A stretch of DNA of 33,642 bases from a virus. A model generated the notes under the pieces. The model did no database searches, was not told the origin of the DNA, and saw only the letters and a program-made list of their open reading frames with translations. Below are positions 7,578 to 14,519 of the stretch, piece after piece (the first letter of the stretch is position 1; every line of letters begins with the position of its first letter). The stretch is taken from positions 1 to 33,642 of IMG/VR virus record IMGVR_UViG_3300034375_001611; one strand, 5' to 3'. The position numbers and the translations under genes were made by a program.

Positions 7578-7763
7578 ATGGAAGAAAAAATATTTTTAGA
7601 TCAAAACGAATTAGCAAAAAGATGGATACGTTCTCCTAGAACATTAGAAAATTGGAGAGCAAAAGGAACTGGCCCGTCATACACAAAGATTGGTGGCAAA
7701 GTTCTTTATCGTCTTAGCGACATTGAAGAAATAGAAAATAAATCAGATACATCTGGAGAGTAG
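7578..7763 (+). CDS. AlpA/excisionase-like helix-turn-helix protein
   Basis: This 61-residue protein is a single MerR-type winged HTH domain of the HTH_17/AlpA kind. It shows ELAKRWIRSPRTLENWRAKG (helix-turn-helix), then GPSYTKIGGKVLYRLSDIEE (the wing and the diagnostic Y-R-x-x-D-I-E-x end). Proteins of this type act as excisionases or as activators of int/xis in temperate phages and integrative elements. It heads the rightward early operon and faces integrase across the DUF3310 gene, as expected for a lysogeny-control protein. It ends 1 bp before the TTG start of the next gene. The family call is firm; the excisionase role is inference. Confidence 0.8.
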   Translation: MEEKIFLDQNELAKRWIRSPRTLENWRAKGTGPSYTKIGGKVLYRLSDIEEIENKSDTSGE

Positions 7764-7764
7764 T

Positions 7765-8187
7765 TTGGTCAACGCTAGAAACAAAGGGCGTAGAGGTGAA
7801 CGCGAAGTCATAGATGAGATTAAAGAACTTTTAGGCATAGAGCTTGAAGTTAATTATGCTCAGACTTTTGGTGGCGGTCACGACTTACTAGGTATGCCAG
7901 GTTATGCAATTGAAGTCAAAAGACGTAAAGCAATTACCCAAGCAGATATTAAAAACTGGTGGGATCAGTCGGTAAGACAAGCAAACAAGGTAGATCTATT
8001 ACCATGTCTTTGGTTTAGACAAGATAGAGCAGATTGGAAGGTAGCGATACCATGTCCATATTCTAGCAAGAAAAATTTATTTCCAGTTGAAGATATAAAC
8101 ATTGCATCAATCATAAGTCCAGAACTGTGGGCTGCGATAGCAAGAGAGGAGTACAACATTGGCACACGCGATACTATCACCGAGTAG
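7765..8187 (+). CDS. Resolvase-like PD-(D/E)XK nuclease
   Basis: This 140-residue protein starts at TTG 7765, supported by GGAGAG at 7755-7760; no ATG is available upstream of the conserved region. The nuclease signature is complete: GRRGEREV (Glu12), GGGHDLLG (Asp40) and AIEVKRR (Glu50-x-Lys52), followed by a Trp/Gln-rich helix (NWWDQSVRQA). This is the pattern of phage Holliday-junction resolvase-like proteins. It sits directly upstream of a second PD-(D/E)XK protein and the recombinase, so branched-DNA processing during recombination or replication is the natural inference. Its last 29 bp overlap the next gene. Confidence 0.75.
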   Translation: MVNARNKGRRGEREVIDEIKELLGIELEVNYAQTFGGGHDLLGMPGYAIEVKRRKAITQADIKNWWDQSVRQANKVDLLPCLWFRQDRADWKVAIPCPYSSKKNLFPVEDINIASIISPELWAAIAREEYNIGTRDTITE

Positions 8188-8893
8188 CATCAATAGAATT
8201 ATAAGATGTCCAGCTTCAGCAAAGATTAATGCTGTTGCAGAACGAACAGGAAGTATAGCTGCGGCTAGAGGTACTGCGGTTCACGAAATGTGTGAAGCTC
8301 TACTCAAGAATAGATTAGATGGTATTACTCTATCTGATTATTATCTTGGTCGTAATGTAGATGTAGATGGTTTTAGTTTTGACATTACAAAAGATGACAT
8401 TGCTATAGCTGAAATCTATGTTGATTATATAAATCAACGCACAGAGGAACTTAACGGTAAATTATTAATTGAAGAGAAAGTAAATGCTCCAGAAATAAGT
8501 GATGATCTTTGGGGAACTGCTGATGCAGTCATACTAGGTGAAAGCAATAGAATGGTAGTAGCAGATTTAAAGTCTGGTGCTTATCCTGTTGATGTAGTGA
8601 TGAACGAGCAGTTAATGACTTACTCACTAGCCTGTCTATCAAGATGGGGAAACGAAGATACTGTCATTGAGATGACAATCATACAACCAAACAAAAGAGC
8701 CTGGCATAAAGACGGGCAGATAAGAACTTGGGATATTCAAGCTGTCGATCTTGTAGATTGGGGTTTGAATATTCTGAAACCAGCTTGTGATGAAGCAATG
8801 GGTGATGAGCCTAGCTTTAATGCTGGATCATGGTGCAGATTCTGTTCACACAAAGAAATCTGTGAAACTTATAACAATCCAAAGGAGGATTAA
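8159..8893 (+). CDS. DUF2800 Cas4/AddB-like nuclease with Fe-S cysteine set
   Basis: Translation starts at TTG 8159, set by AGGAG at 8147-8151 with 7-nt spacing. The 244-residue protein begins LSPSSINRIIRCPAS, typical of DUF2800, and has a RecB-family core: GTAD, VVADLKSG (the D-x-K pair) and QLMTYSLA (the QxxxY motif). Four cysteines, Cys17 near the N-terminus and Cys226, Cys229 and Cys235 at the end (CRFCSHKEIC), follow the C-(n)-C-x2-C-x5-C rule of the 4Fe-4S 'staple' in AddB, Dna2 and Cas4 nucleases. The protein is therefore likely a single-strand exonuclease that makes 3' ends for the Sak4-type recombinase two genes downstream. It overlaps the upstream resolvase-like gene by 29 bp, so the two are translationally coupled. 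Confidence 0.85.
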   Translation: MAHAILSPSSINRIIRCPASAKINAVAERTGSIAAARGTAVHEMCEALLKNRLDGITLSDYYLGRNVDVDGFSFDITKDDIAIAEIYVDYINQRTEELNGKLLIEEKVNAPEISDDLWGTADAVILGESNRMVVADLKSGAYPVDVVMNEQLMTYSLACLSRWGNEDTVIEMTIIQPNKRAWHKDGQIRTWDIQAVDLVDWGLNILKPACDEAMGDEPSFNAGSWCRFCSHKEICETYNNPKED

Positions 8894-8895
8894 TA

Positions 8896-9192
8896 ATGGT
8901 AGATAATAAGAAAGAGCAACCTCTTTTAAGTTTCCAAGATAAAGATGGAAACCCAAGAGAGATATTTGAAAAAGACTTAACTGATTTAAGCAGACCTTTA
9001 GTTCAGCAGATTAGTCAAGACTTAAGCGCACAACAACAACTTGAAGAGGCGTTTCAATTAGCAACTAAAACTGTTCATCACATGGAAAGTGTTAGAAGGA
9101 ATATTGCTAATACAATTGAAAAGCTAGAAGATGTTTTGCCACCTTACAAGAAACCAATTGTAATTGAAGGTGCTGATAAGGGTGGTAAATAA
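8896..9192 (+). CDS. Small helical protein of the recombination operon
   Basis: This 98-residue protein of unknown function starts 2 bp after the exonuclease gene and ends overlapping the next ATG by one base. A short N-terminal beta-type segment (LLSFQDKDGNPREIFEKDL) precedes a helical region of ~60 residues rich in Gln, Glu and Leu, probably a coiled coil (residues 30-80). A Pro/Lys-rich tail (LPPYKKPIVIEGADKGGK) closes it. No catalytic motif is present. Its tight position between a DUF2800 nuclease and a Sak4 recombinase suggests an accessory subunit of the same recombination complex. Confidence 0.75.
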   Translation: MVDNKKEQPLLSFQDKDGNPREIFEKDLTDLSRPLVQQISQDLSAQQQLEEAFQLATKTVHHMESVRRNIANTIEKLEDVLPPYKKPIVIEGADKGGK

Positions 9193-9974
9193 TGTCGTTA
9201 GATGCAATCTTAACAAAAGCAAAAGCTAAACCGTCAATAACAATTATCTATGGTCCTTCTGGTCTAGGTAAAACAACACTTGCTGTTGGTAGTAAAAATC
9301 CAATTGTTCTGCAAACTGAAGAGGGACTAGGTATTCTTACTGACAATAGAGAAATACCACATTTTAAATTAGCAAAGGATTACGATACTTTTATTGGTTA
9401 TCTAAAATTCTTAGTTGATTCTGATCTTGAGTACAACACATTAGTTATTGACTCATTGGATTGGTTAGAACCTTTAATACATACAAAAACTTGCGAAGTT
9501 CATAAGCAACCTTCAATTGAATCTTTTGGTTATGGTCGTGGGTATTCTGAATCGTTAAAGTATTGGCGAGAAGTCCTTGATCTAGTTAATAGATTAAGAA
9601 ACGAAAAGAAGATGCGGATTGTTATGATTGCTCACAACCAAATCAAAGCGTTTCACGATCCAAGCACAGAAGCATACGATAGGCATGAACTTAAGCTACA
9701 TAAAGCAGCTTCAGCCTTAGTATTAGAAGCTAGTGATATGTGTCTATTCTTAAACTACAAGAAGGGAACTGTAAAAGTACAAGGCAATAAAGGATTAACA
9801 AGTAAAACTGTTCAGTCTGGAAGAGTCTTAGTTACTACTGAGTCACCAGCATGTGTAGCCAAGAACAGATATGGTTTACCAGAAGAGATACAAGTCGTTG
9901 ATGAAGGTGATGACTTTATTGTTAGGGCCGAAAAGACTTGGGCGGAAATCGGAAAGCTAATCGCAAAGAAATGA
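9192..9974 (+). CDS. Sak4-type RecA-fold ATPase (AAA_24, single-strand annealing/recombinase)
   Basis: This 260-residue P-loop ATPase of the phage AAA_24 (Sak4) group shows Walker A GPSGLGKTT at residues 21-29 and Walker B TLVIDSLDW at 83-91. A basic central part and a sensor-like segment (MRIVMIAHNQIKAF) follow. Sak4 proteins are small RecA-like recombinases that anneal or pair single strands with help from a cognate SSB. Here the likely partners are adjacent: a Cas4/AddB-like exonuclease upstream (8159) and a DUF669 SSB-like protein downstream (10201). The start overlaps the previous stop by one base, and the end overlaps the next ATG (ATGA). Confidence 0.85.
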   Translation: MSLDAILTKAKAKPSITIIYGPSGLGKTTLAVGSKNPIVLQTEEGLGILTDNREIPHFKLAKDYDTFIGYLKFLVDSDLEYNTLVIDSLDWLEPLIHTKTCEVHKQPSIESFGYGRGYSESLKYWREVLDLVNRLRNEKKMRIVMIAHNQIKAFHDPSTEAYDRHELKLHKAASALVLEASDMCLFLNYKKGTVKVQGNKGLTSKTVQSGRVLVTTESPACVAKNRYGLPEEIQVVDEGDDFIVRAEKTWAEIGKLIAKK

Positions 9975-10165
9975 CAACTGAACACGACAAAGCAATTTAC
10001 TATTTAACTAAAGCTAGAATGTTGGTTGAAGGTGTCATTGAAACAAACGGAGATGACGATCATATTCTCCCGTTAGGTGCAAACAGAGTCTTAGTTGATG
10101 TTGTTGATGCCCTTAAAGAAGAGATTGAGAGAGCTAGTGACTACGAAGAGTATGATCCTGGTTAA
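9971..10165 (+). CDS. Small acidic protein between recombinase and SSB genes
   Basis: I chose ATG 9971, which overlaps the upstream stop as ATGA; the longer frame from 9938 would run 37 bp into the Sak4 gene. The 64-residue product is acidic and mostly helical (KAIYYLTKARMLVEGVIE; DVVDALKEEIERASDYEEY). No family was recognised. Its operon position suggests an accessory role in recombination or replication. Confidence 0.65.
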   Translation: MTTEHDKAIYYLTKARMLVEGVIETNGDDDHILPLGANRVLVDVVDALKEEIERASDYEEYDPG

Positions 10166-10200
10166 TATTAATAGTTAAATTTTTTTACGGAGGTAACATT

Positions 10201-10692
10201 ATGGATTTAACAGAATTTGGTATGGATAAATTTGAAGCTGGAGCAGAAAGTTCTGGTGGAGAAACAAGAGTAAAGCCTGGAAGGTACGACCTTAAGTATG
10301 CTGGATCAGATATGATCGAAGGTAGAAACGGTTGGAAGGCATTAAAGATAATGTTTGATGTGGTTGGTGAAATCATTTCAGTAAACCATGCTTTTACTAT
10401 GGCTCACAATAACGAGAAACCTGTTGAGATTGGAAGACAATCTTTATCGTTAATGCTTAATGCAATGGGTGTTGGTTCAATGAAAAATACTGATGAATTA
10501 GTTGGTAAAAGAGTTGAAGCTGAACTTGTGGTTGGTGAGAAAGGTTACTTAGAAATAAACGATAACTTTGGTAAGACTTGGATGGCTGCTGGTACAACTA
10601 CTGGAAGTGAAAATCTAAATCCAAAAGAAGAACTACCTAAAGATGAGATGTTTCCGAGTGATGTAGATGACGAAGACGATCTCCCATTTTAG
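10201..10692 (+). CDS. DUF669 single-strand DNA-binding-like protein
   Basis: This 163-residue protein matches the DUF669 pattern (VKPGRYDLKYAG, then LKIMFDVVGE, SLSLMLNAMG, and VEAELVVGEKGYLEIND). This OB-fold group serves as phage SSB partner to Sak4/Erf-type recombinases. The acidic C-terminal tail ends DDEDDLPF, closely resembling the DDDIPF tip of bacterial SSBs that docks partner proteins. The gene has a clear ribosome binding site (CGGAGGTAAC) after a 35-bp AT-rich gap, which may allow higher expression than its neighbours, as expected for an SSB. The next gene starts inside its acidic tail codons. Confidence 0.8.
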   Translation: MDLTEFGMDKFEAGAESSGGETRVKPGRYDLKYAGSDMIEGRNGWKALKIMFDVVGEIISVNHAFTMAHNNEKPVEIGRQSLSLMLNAMGVGSMKNTDELVGKRVEAELVVGEKGYLEINDNFGKTWMAAGTTTGSENLNPKEELPKDEMFPSDVDDEDDLPF

Positions 10693-11038
10693 GAATGATG
10701 ATCTTAAGTATCGGAGGCCAAGTTTATGTTCATACTGTCATGGCTTGGCTTCTCCCTTACTACATATTCGCAATGGCAAGATTAAAGGTGCTTGCTCTTA
10801 TGAACATCTACAACTTATCGGGGAAAACAAGAAAATGGAGCATATTAAAAACTTTGCACAGATTAACGAGGAGTTATTATCTGTTGCATTATCGGATAGC
10901 AAATCTAAATACTTAGAGGCTTCCAAAAAAAACAAATCTTACGTTCTGCATGAGTGGACTAAGGAAGATAGAATCAATTTTGTCAGAAGGCTAGTGTCTA
11001 GTTATTTAAATAATTCTAAGGCACAGGCTGATGACTGA
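10667..11038 (+). CDS. Small zinc-finger protein overlapping the SSB gene
   Basis: This 123-residue protein starts at an ATG 26 bp inside the SSB gene; no other start in this frame preserves the finger. Cys21-x2-Cys24 (LCSYCHG) and Cys43-x3-His47 (ACSYEH), 18 residues apart, form a likely CCCH zinc site. A helical, basic C-terminal half follows (KEDRINFVRRLVSSYLNN). Its stop overlaps the primase-helicase start by 8 bp, so translation of SSB, zinc protein and primase is probably coupled. A DNA-binding accessory role in replication initiation is plausible but unproven. The alternative 73-aa frame at 10695-10916 lacks such coupling. Confidence 0.7.
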   Translation: MTKTISHFRNDDLKYRRPSLCSYCHGLASPLLHIRNGKIKGACSYEHLQLIGENKKMEHIKNFAQINEELLSVALSDSKSKYLEASKKNKSYVLHEWTKEDRINFVRRLVSSYLNNSKAQADD

Positions 11039-12887
11039 TTTAACAAAATTTTATGGAGAGCAAGGTTTAGTAATAGATAAGAACTTTGCTTTTACAAGTA
11101 CCAGTAAATCTAACAGCGATCTTATTAGCGAGATGCGTTCTAATGGTTTGCTTGTAGATTTTTTAGATACTACAGGCAATTTGATTAGAGTTCCCGTTAG
11201 TGCTACTGCAAATACACGACCAGATAAAGCTAATGAACGATCTGGTTACTATGCCTACAATCAATTAGACAATAACTTTGTCTGCATTTATGGTAATTGG
11301 AGAACGTCCCAGGAGTGGAAGTTTACTTCTTATAATCCAAACGAAATGTCTGCTGAAGAAAAACGCTTAATGCAGACTAAGTTGGAGGAAAGTCAAAAAA
11401 GGCGAGAGGAAGCTAAGACTAAGAAGCAAGAGGAGGTTTCCATATATGCCAAAGAAAAGTTTGCTAGTGCGAATGAAGTTACGGATCATAATTATTTAAA
11501 TGATAAAAAGGTTAAAAGCTATGGTTTAAAAACGATCAATGGAAACCTATTGATACCCGTGCATTCTATCACCAAAAGTGATAACGGTATATTAGTAAAC
11601 GATATAAAGTCCCTCCAATATATCTTTCCAGATGGTAGTAAAAAGTTTGTCGGTGGTGGCGAGATCAAAGGCAATATATTTTTAATTGGTTGTGAAGCAA
11701 CTGAAATACCTTATCTTGATACATTAATATTATGTGAAGGCTACGCCACAGGAAGCTCTATATTTGAAGCTACAGGCTTACCCGTTGCGGTGGTCTTTTC
11801 TGCTAATTTCTGTTTAACAGCGAGTGTTAGATTGCGTGAGATAACAGGTGCTAAGTTTATTATTGCACTTGATAACGATACATCTGGTATTGGTGAGAAA
11901 AATGCTAACGAGGTAGTTAATGCAGTTAGTAATTGTGTATCAAGGCTACCAAGTATTACAGGTGATTTTAATGATCTGCATTTAGCAAAAGGATTAGATC
12001 AAGTTAAAACTGAATTAACTGAGTCTAAGTTCAACATAAGACAATATGCAATACGTAACTTAGTTGAAGAACCTAAACCAATAGAGTGGTTAGTAGATAG
12101 TTTTATACCTTTAGGTAAACCAGGAATAATCGCGGCAGTCGGTGGCGTTGGTAAGTCTTTATCAATGATTCAGTTAGCATTAAAAATTTCTACAGGCGGT
12201 CAATGGTGGGGTAAAAATGTAATGCAAAAAGGATCTTCAGTTATTTTTGCAGCTGAGGATGATTTATCAGAGGTACACCGAAGGATAGCATCACTTGATC
12301 CGTTAGGTTTACGCTTTCAATCTGAATATGATGTGTATGTCTTTCCTATTCCAGAACAAAAAGAACCAATGATCTTGTTAAAAGAAGAAGGAGTTACATC
12401 GCAAGCTACTGAGTTAGTAGAGGAATTAAAGACAATACCAAACTTACAGTTGGTCGTATTTGATCCGTTACAGGCATTTACAACGGGAAATATTAGTTCA
12501 AGTAATGAAGTAGGCCAATTATGGGGTTCATACTGTGCAAACATATCGGCCAGACTAGGTGTAACCACCTTAACAGTTCACCATTTAGCTAAATCGGCTC
12601 TTACTAATGATTCAGATGATGCGTTAAGCCATAGAGCTGAGATACGTGGTGCTTCATCAATTACTGATAGTGTTAGGTTCGCTATCGCTATGTGGTTAGC
12701 TGATAACGATACTTGCGAGAAGATATGTTTAGACCAGGGAATTGAATTTGACAGAATGGCAGTTGTTAAAGCCAGTCTGGTTAAAAGTAATTCTGGAAAT
12801 GTAGATTATAAAACCAAGACTTTAGTTAGAAATGGTGCAGTTTTAGAAATTTTAGATGAAAATAAAAAGTCCTTTGAGTGGGACTAA
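11031..12887 (+). CDS. Toprim primase fused to RepA-type helicase
   Basis: This 618-residue replication protein has two domains. The N-terminal ~340 residues hold a primase-like region and a Toprim fold (Glu236 in LCEGYATGSS; Asp281 and Asp283 in ALDND). A Lys/Glu-rich helix (residues 105-140) links a small N-terminal domain that lacks a recognisable zinc ribbon. The C-terminal ~270 residues are a RecA-fold AAA_25/RepA-type helicase: Walker A AVGGVGKSLS at ~369-378, Walker B LVVFDPLQA at ~474-482, and LTVHHLAK with the two histidines typical of RepA hexameric helicases. Such proteins unwind and prime phage or plasmid DNA. The missing zinc ribbon might be supplied by the separate CxxC proteins encoded directly upstream (10667) and downstream (12900). 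That link is inference. Confidence 0.9.
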   Translation: MTDLTKFYGEQGLVIDKNFAFTSTSKSNSDLISEMRSNGLLVDFLDTTGNLIRVPVSATANTRPDKANERSGYYAYNQLDNNFVCIYGNWRTSQEWKFTSYNPNEMSAEEKRLMQTKLEESQKRREEAKTKKQEEVSIYAKEKFASANEVTDHNYLNDKKVKSYGLKTINGNLLIPVHSITKSDNGILVNDIKSLQYIFPDGSKKFVGGGEIKGNIFLIGCEATEIPYLDTLILCEGYATGSSIFEATGLPVAVVFSANFCLTASVRLREITGAKFIIALDNDTSGIGEKNANEVVNAVSNCVSRLPSITGDFNDLHLAKGLDQVKTELTESKFNIRQYAIRNLVEEPKPIEWLVDSFIPLGKPGIIAAVGGVGKSLSMIQLALKISTGGQWWGKNVMQKGSSVIFAAEDDLSEVHRRIASLDPLGLRFQSEYDVYVFPIPEQKEPMILLKEEGVTSQATELVEELKTIPNLQLVVFDPLQAFTTGNISSSNEVGQLWGSYCANISARLGVTTLTVHHLAKSALTNDSDDALSHRAEIRGASSITDSVRFAIAMWLADNDTCEKICLDQGIEFDRMAVVKASLVKSNSGNVDYKTKTLVRNGAVLEILDENKKSFEWD

Positions 12888-12899
12888 GGAGAAAGGAAA

Positions 12900-13055
12900 T
12901 TGAAATGTTGGCAATGTAACGAACAATTAATATTGGGTGGCGATCATACAGGCGAAGATTATGATAGTGAAGATTATGAAATTGTAACTAATCTATCTTG
13001 CCCTAAATGTGATGCCCTAGTTATTGTATATCACCAAAAAAAGGAGAAAAAATAA
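12900..13055 (+). CDS. 51-aa zinc-ribbon protein with TTG start
   Basis: The gene starts at TTG 12900, preceded by AGGAG at 12887-12891 (8-nt spacing), itself overlapping the primase stop. The product begins MKCWQCNEQL and later has SCPKCDA, giving a two-CxxC zinc ribbon separated by an acidic stretch (GEDYDSEDYE). The stop overlaps the next ATG (TAATG). Position directly after the primase-helicase suggests a replication or transcription accessory. The intact cysteine pairs and strong ribosome binding site make it a real gene despite its size. Confidence 0.75.
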   Translation: MKCWQCNEQLILGGDHTGEDYDSEDYEIVTNLSCPKCDALVIVYHQKKEKK

Positions 13056-13198
13056 TGAGTGCAACAGGATATGGGAAAGGATCAGATCAAAGACCAATGA
13101 AGATTGATAAAAAAACTTTTGAAGATAATTGGGATAGGATATTCGGCAAAAGAAAGACCAAAAAAGATGCTAAAAAAGATAAACCAATTAAAAAGTAA
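13055..13198 (+). CDS. 47-aa basic conserved phage peptide (NWDRIFG motif)
   Basis: The ATG overlaps the previous stop (TAATG) and has AAGGAG upstream. The product has a Gly-rich start (SATGYGKGSDQRP), a central FEDNWDRIFGKRK and a Lys-rich tail. Short proteins with a GKGSD...NWDRIFG pattern recur in phages and prophages, but their role is unknown. It is the last gene of the rightward DNA-metabolism operon, 2 bp before the iteron array. Confidence 0.7.
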   Translation: MSATGYGKGSDQRPMKIDKKTFEDNWDRIFGKRKTKKDAKKDKPIKK

Positions 13199-13200
13199 TT

Positions 13201-13263
13201 GGGTATACGTATGGTCAATACAAGGGTACACGTATGGTCAATGATTGGGTATACGGGTGGTCA
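13201..13263 (+). repeat. Three 17-bp iterons at exact 23-bp period (candidate origin or operator array)
   Basis: Copies start at 13201, 13224 and 13247. The unit is GGGTAYACGTATGGTCA; copy 2 has TACAC for TATAC and copy 3 has GGGT for TATG in the centre. The 6-bp spacers differ, while the period is exactly 23 bp (about two helical turns), so proteins would bind one face of the DNA. The array lies in the only non-coding gap (217 bp) of the early region, between the primase-helicase operon and two HTH genes. That is where an iteron origin or regulator site would be expected. Confidence 0.75.
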
Positions 13264-13285
13264 TATATCCTAAACTAAACTAATA

Positions 13286-13314
13286 GAGAGAGTGAGCCTA
13301 AAGGCTCATCTCTC
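13286..13314 (+). terminator. Strong 12-bp hairpin after the iterons
   Basis: A 12-bp stem with one bulged G (13292) and a TAAA loop: TGAGCC (13293-13298) pairs with GGCTCA (13303-13308), and GAGAGA pairs with TCTCTC outside it. The following bases (CAGGGAAAAAATAT) have no T-run on either strand. It could end the rightward early transcript, act as an RNA processing site or be part of the origin. Termination is the default reading, not a certain one. Confidence 0.5.
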
Positions 13315-13415
13315 CAGGGAAAAAATATCAGTAATATTTACCCATAAAGTTGGGTTGTAATTGGCAGTTAATACATTAAAAGCTTTGCCAAAAAAAGTTT
13401 GGGGGTGACATACAA

Positions 13416-13781
13416 ATGAAACAATTAAGAGACAGAATGATTAATGTAAGAGATCAATTTTATAAGAGTAGAAGGCAAAAAGGTTTTATGTCGTTTTGGT
13501 GGTCAAGTCCTATCCATGTTGTTTTAGTCTTAGAAGTTGCTATTGCTAACGCGAGTAGCAAAAGCATTAACTTTGAGACAATAGTGAAACTATTGCCAAG
13601 CGGTCTGGGGAGTCGGTCAACAGTAGCAAGTGTATTAGATGATTTTGTAGCGAGAGGGTATATGTCTAAGGAAGCGGGGAAGGATAAGAGGAAGCGAGTC
13701 TATCGGGTTGGTAAGGCTCAAATGCAGTTATTAAATGAATGGTTTACTGAAAGGCAGATAAGCCTCAAGGCGGTTAGTTAG
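13416..13781 (+). CDS. Winged-helix DNA-binding protein
   Basis: This 121-residue basic protein has a MarR-like winged helix: SRSTVASVLDDFVARGY as recognition helix region (residues ~70-87), then a basic wing KEAGKDKRKRVYRVGKAQ. The N-terminus (VRDQFYKSRRQKGFMSFWWSSPIH) is unusual and strongly basic-aromatic. The ribosome binding site is GGGGGTGA, and the gene begins 152 bp downstream of the iteron array. It is therefore a candidate iteron-binding protein, as replication initiator, early/late switch or lysogeny regulator. The next gene starts directly at its stop, so the two form a pair. Confidence 0.7.
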   Translation: MKQLRDRMINVRDQFYKSRRQKGFMSFWWSSPIHVVLVLEVAIANASSKSINFETIVKLLPSGLGSRSTVASVLDDFVARGYMSKEAGKDKRKRVYRVGKAQMQLLNEWFTERQISLKAVS

Positions 13782-14216
13782 TTGAAAGAGCAAAAATGGT
13801 GGTTAGTATTAGAAGCAATTGATAGTCCAGATAAAAGCGGTTTGATTAAGTTTGGAGTAGCGATGAAGTATAAGAGCTATGCCAAGCTAAAACAGGTGGT
13901 TTGGAAGTGGTATAAAAAGCAGTTAGGCAGAACCGATCTAAAGAGTAGGGAGAAGGTGGTATTGTATGCTTTATGTGAGAGGTATTCGGCTCAAGACTAT
14001 TCAAGCCATGATGCGGTTAGCTACTTGGCGCTAATGGTTGGTATGAACAGGAAAACTGTGAGTAAAGGAATCCAGAACTTGATGGACCTAAATATTATTT
14101 GGTGTGCTATTGATGGAGAGAGGAAAGTATTAAGAAGTTTAAAACGTGGTGTTCAGCATAAACACTTTTTGTTTGTTGGTTTAGGTGTGATGTTAGAGGA
14201 AAGCCACGAAGGGTAA
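13782..14216 (+). CDS. HTH protein paired with the winged-helix protein
   Basis: Translation starts at TTG 13782, directly after the TAG of the previous gene (no gap, coupled translation); the upstream AAGGCGG is a modest ribosome binding site. The 144-residue product is basic in its first 55 residues. A helix-turn-helix region of the HTH_36 kind follows (LKSREKVVLYALCERYS; SYLALMVGMNRKTVSKGIQNLMDLNII, residues ~55-108), then a wing and a basic tail. HTH_36-type domains are common in replication initiators and phage regulators. Together with the neighbour and the iterons this may be an origin-recognition or switch module. It converges on the leftward operon, whose last stop lies 51 bp away. 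Confidence 0.7.
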   Translation: MKEQKWWLVLEAIDSPDKSGLIKFGVAMKYKSYAKLKQVVWKWYKKQLGRTDLKSREKVVLYALCERYSAQDYSSHDAVSYLALMVGMNRKTVSKGIQNLMDLNIIWCAIDGERKVLRSLKRGVQHKHFLFVGLGVMLEESHEG

Positions 14217-14267
14217 TTACTTTAGGGGGAGTTTGTATATTTATCACCCTCCGCAACTTTCTGATCG

Positions 14268-14519
14268 TTATAAGTTCTTGTTGTTTAGAAGTTTGTCTAT
14301 TGTATCATCCAATATTGGTTTTACAGAATCATAGCTTTTTTTATAGCCTTCATTACCTTTTTGATGTCCCCATGTAAGATGGTAATTTCCATGTAAAAAT
14401 ATTCTACTAAGTCTATCGCATAATTCTTTCTCAAGTTCTTTTCTAAGTTTTGTTTGTAACTCTGCATCTATATTAGTTAATACTTCTTCTGCTAGTTCTA
14501 CTAATTTCTTTTTATTCAT
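14268..14519 (-). CDS. Last gene of the leftward operon, helical charged protein
   Basis: This 83-residue product is unrecognised. It is largely helical and highly charged (ELAEEVLTNIDAELQTKLRKELEKELCDRLSRIF), with a middle segment HGNYHLTWGHQKGNEGY rich in His, Trp and Tyr. The ATG overlaps the upstream stop (ATGA), and AGAGGT serves as ribosome binding site. It is the 3'-most gene of the leftward set; no clear terminator is visible in the 51 bp before the convergent HTH gene. Confidence 0.65.
   Translation of the reverse strand: MNKKKLVELAEEVLTNIDAELQTKLRKELEKELCDRLSRIFLHGNYHLTWGHQKGNEGYKKSYDSVKPILDDTIDKLLNNKNL

Noticed and set aside
9938-9970. Longer N-terminus for the 64-aa gene
   Set aside because: It would run into the Sak4 gene; the ATGA overlap at 9971 is the common junction type in this operon.
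10695-10916. 73-aa open frame inside the zinc-finger gene
   Set aside because: The overlapping 123-aa frame keeps a CCCH finger and couples to the primase gene by an overlap; the 73-aa frame has no such support.
13201-13263. CRISPR array
   Set aside because: Repeats are 17 bp with only 6-bp spacers and there are no cas genes; the pattern is that of iterons or operators.
14217-14267. Bidirectional terminator between the convergent operons
   Set aside because: Only short imperfect stems (AACTT/AAGTT, GGAG/CTCC) were found, without a convincing U-tract.
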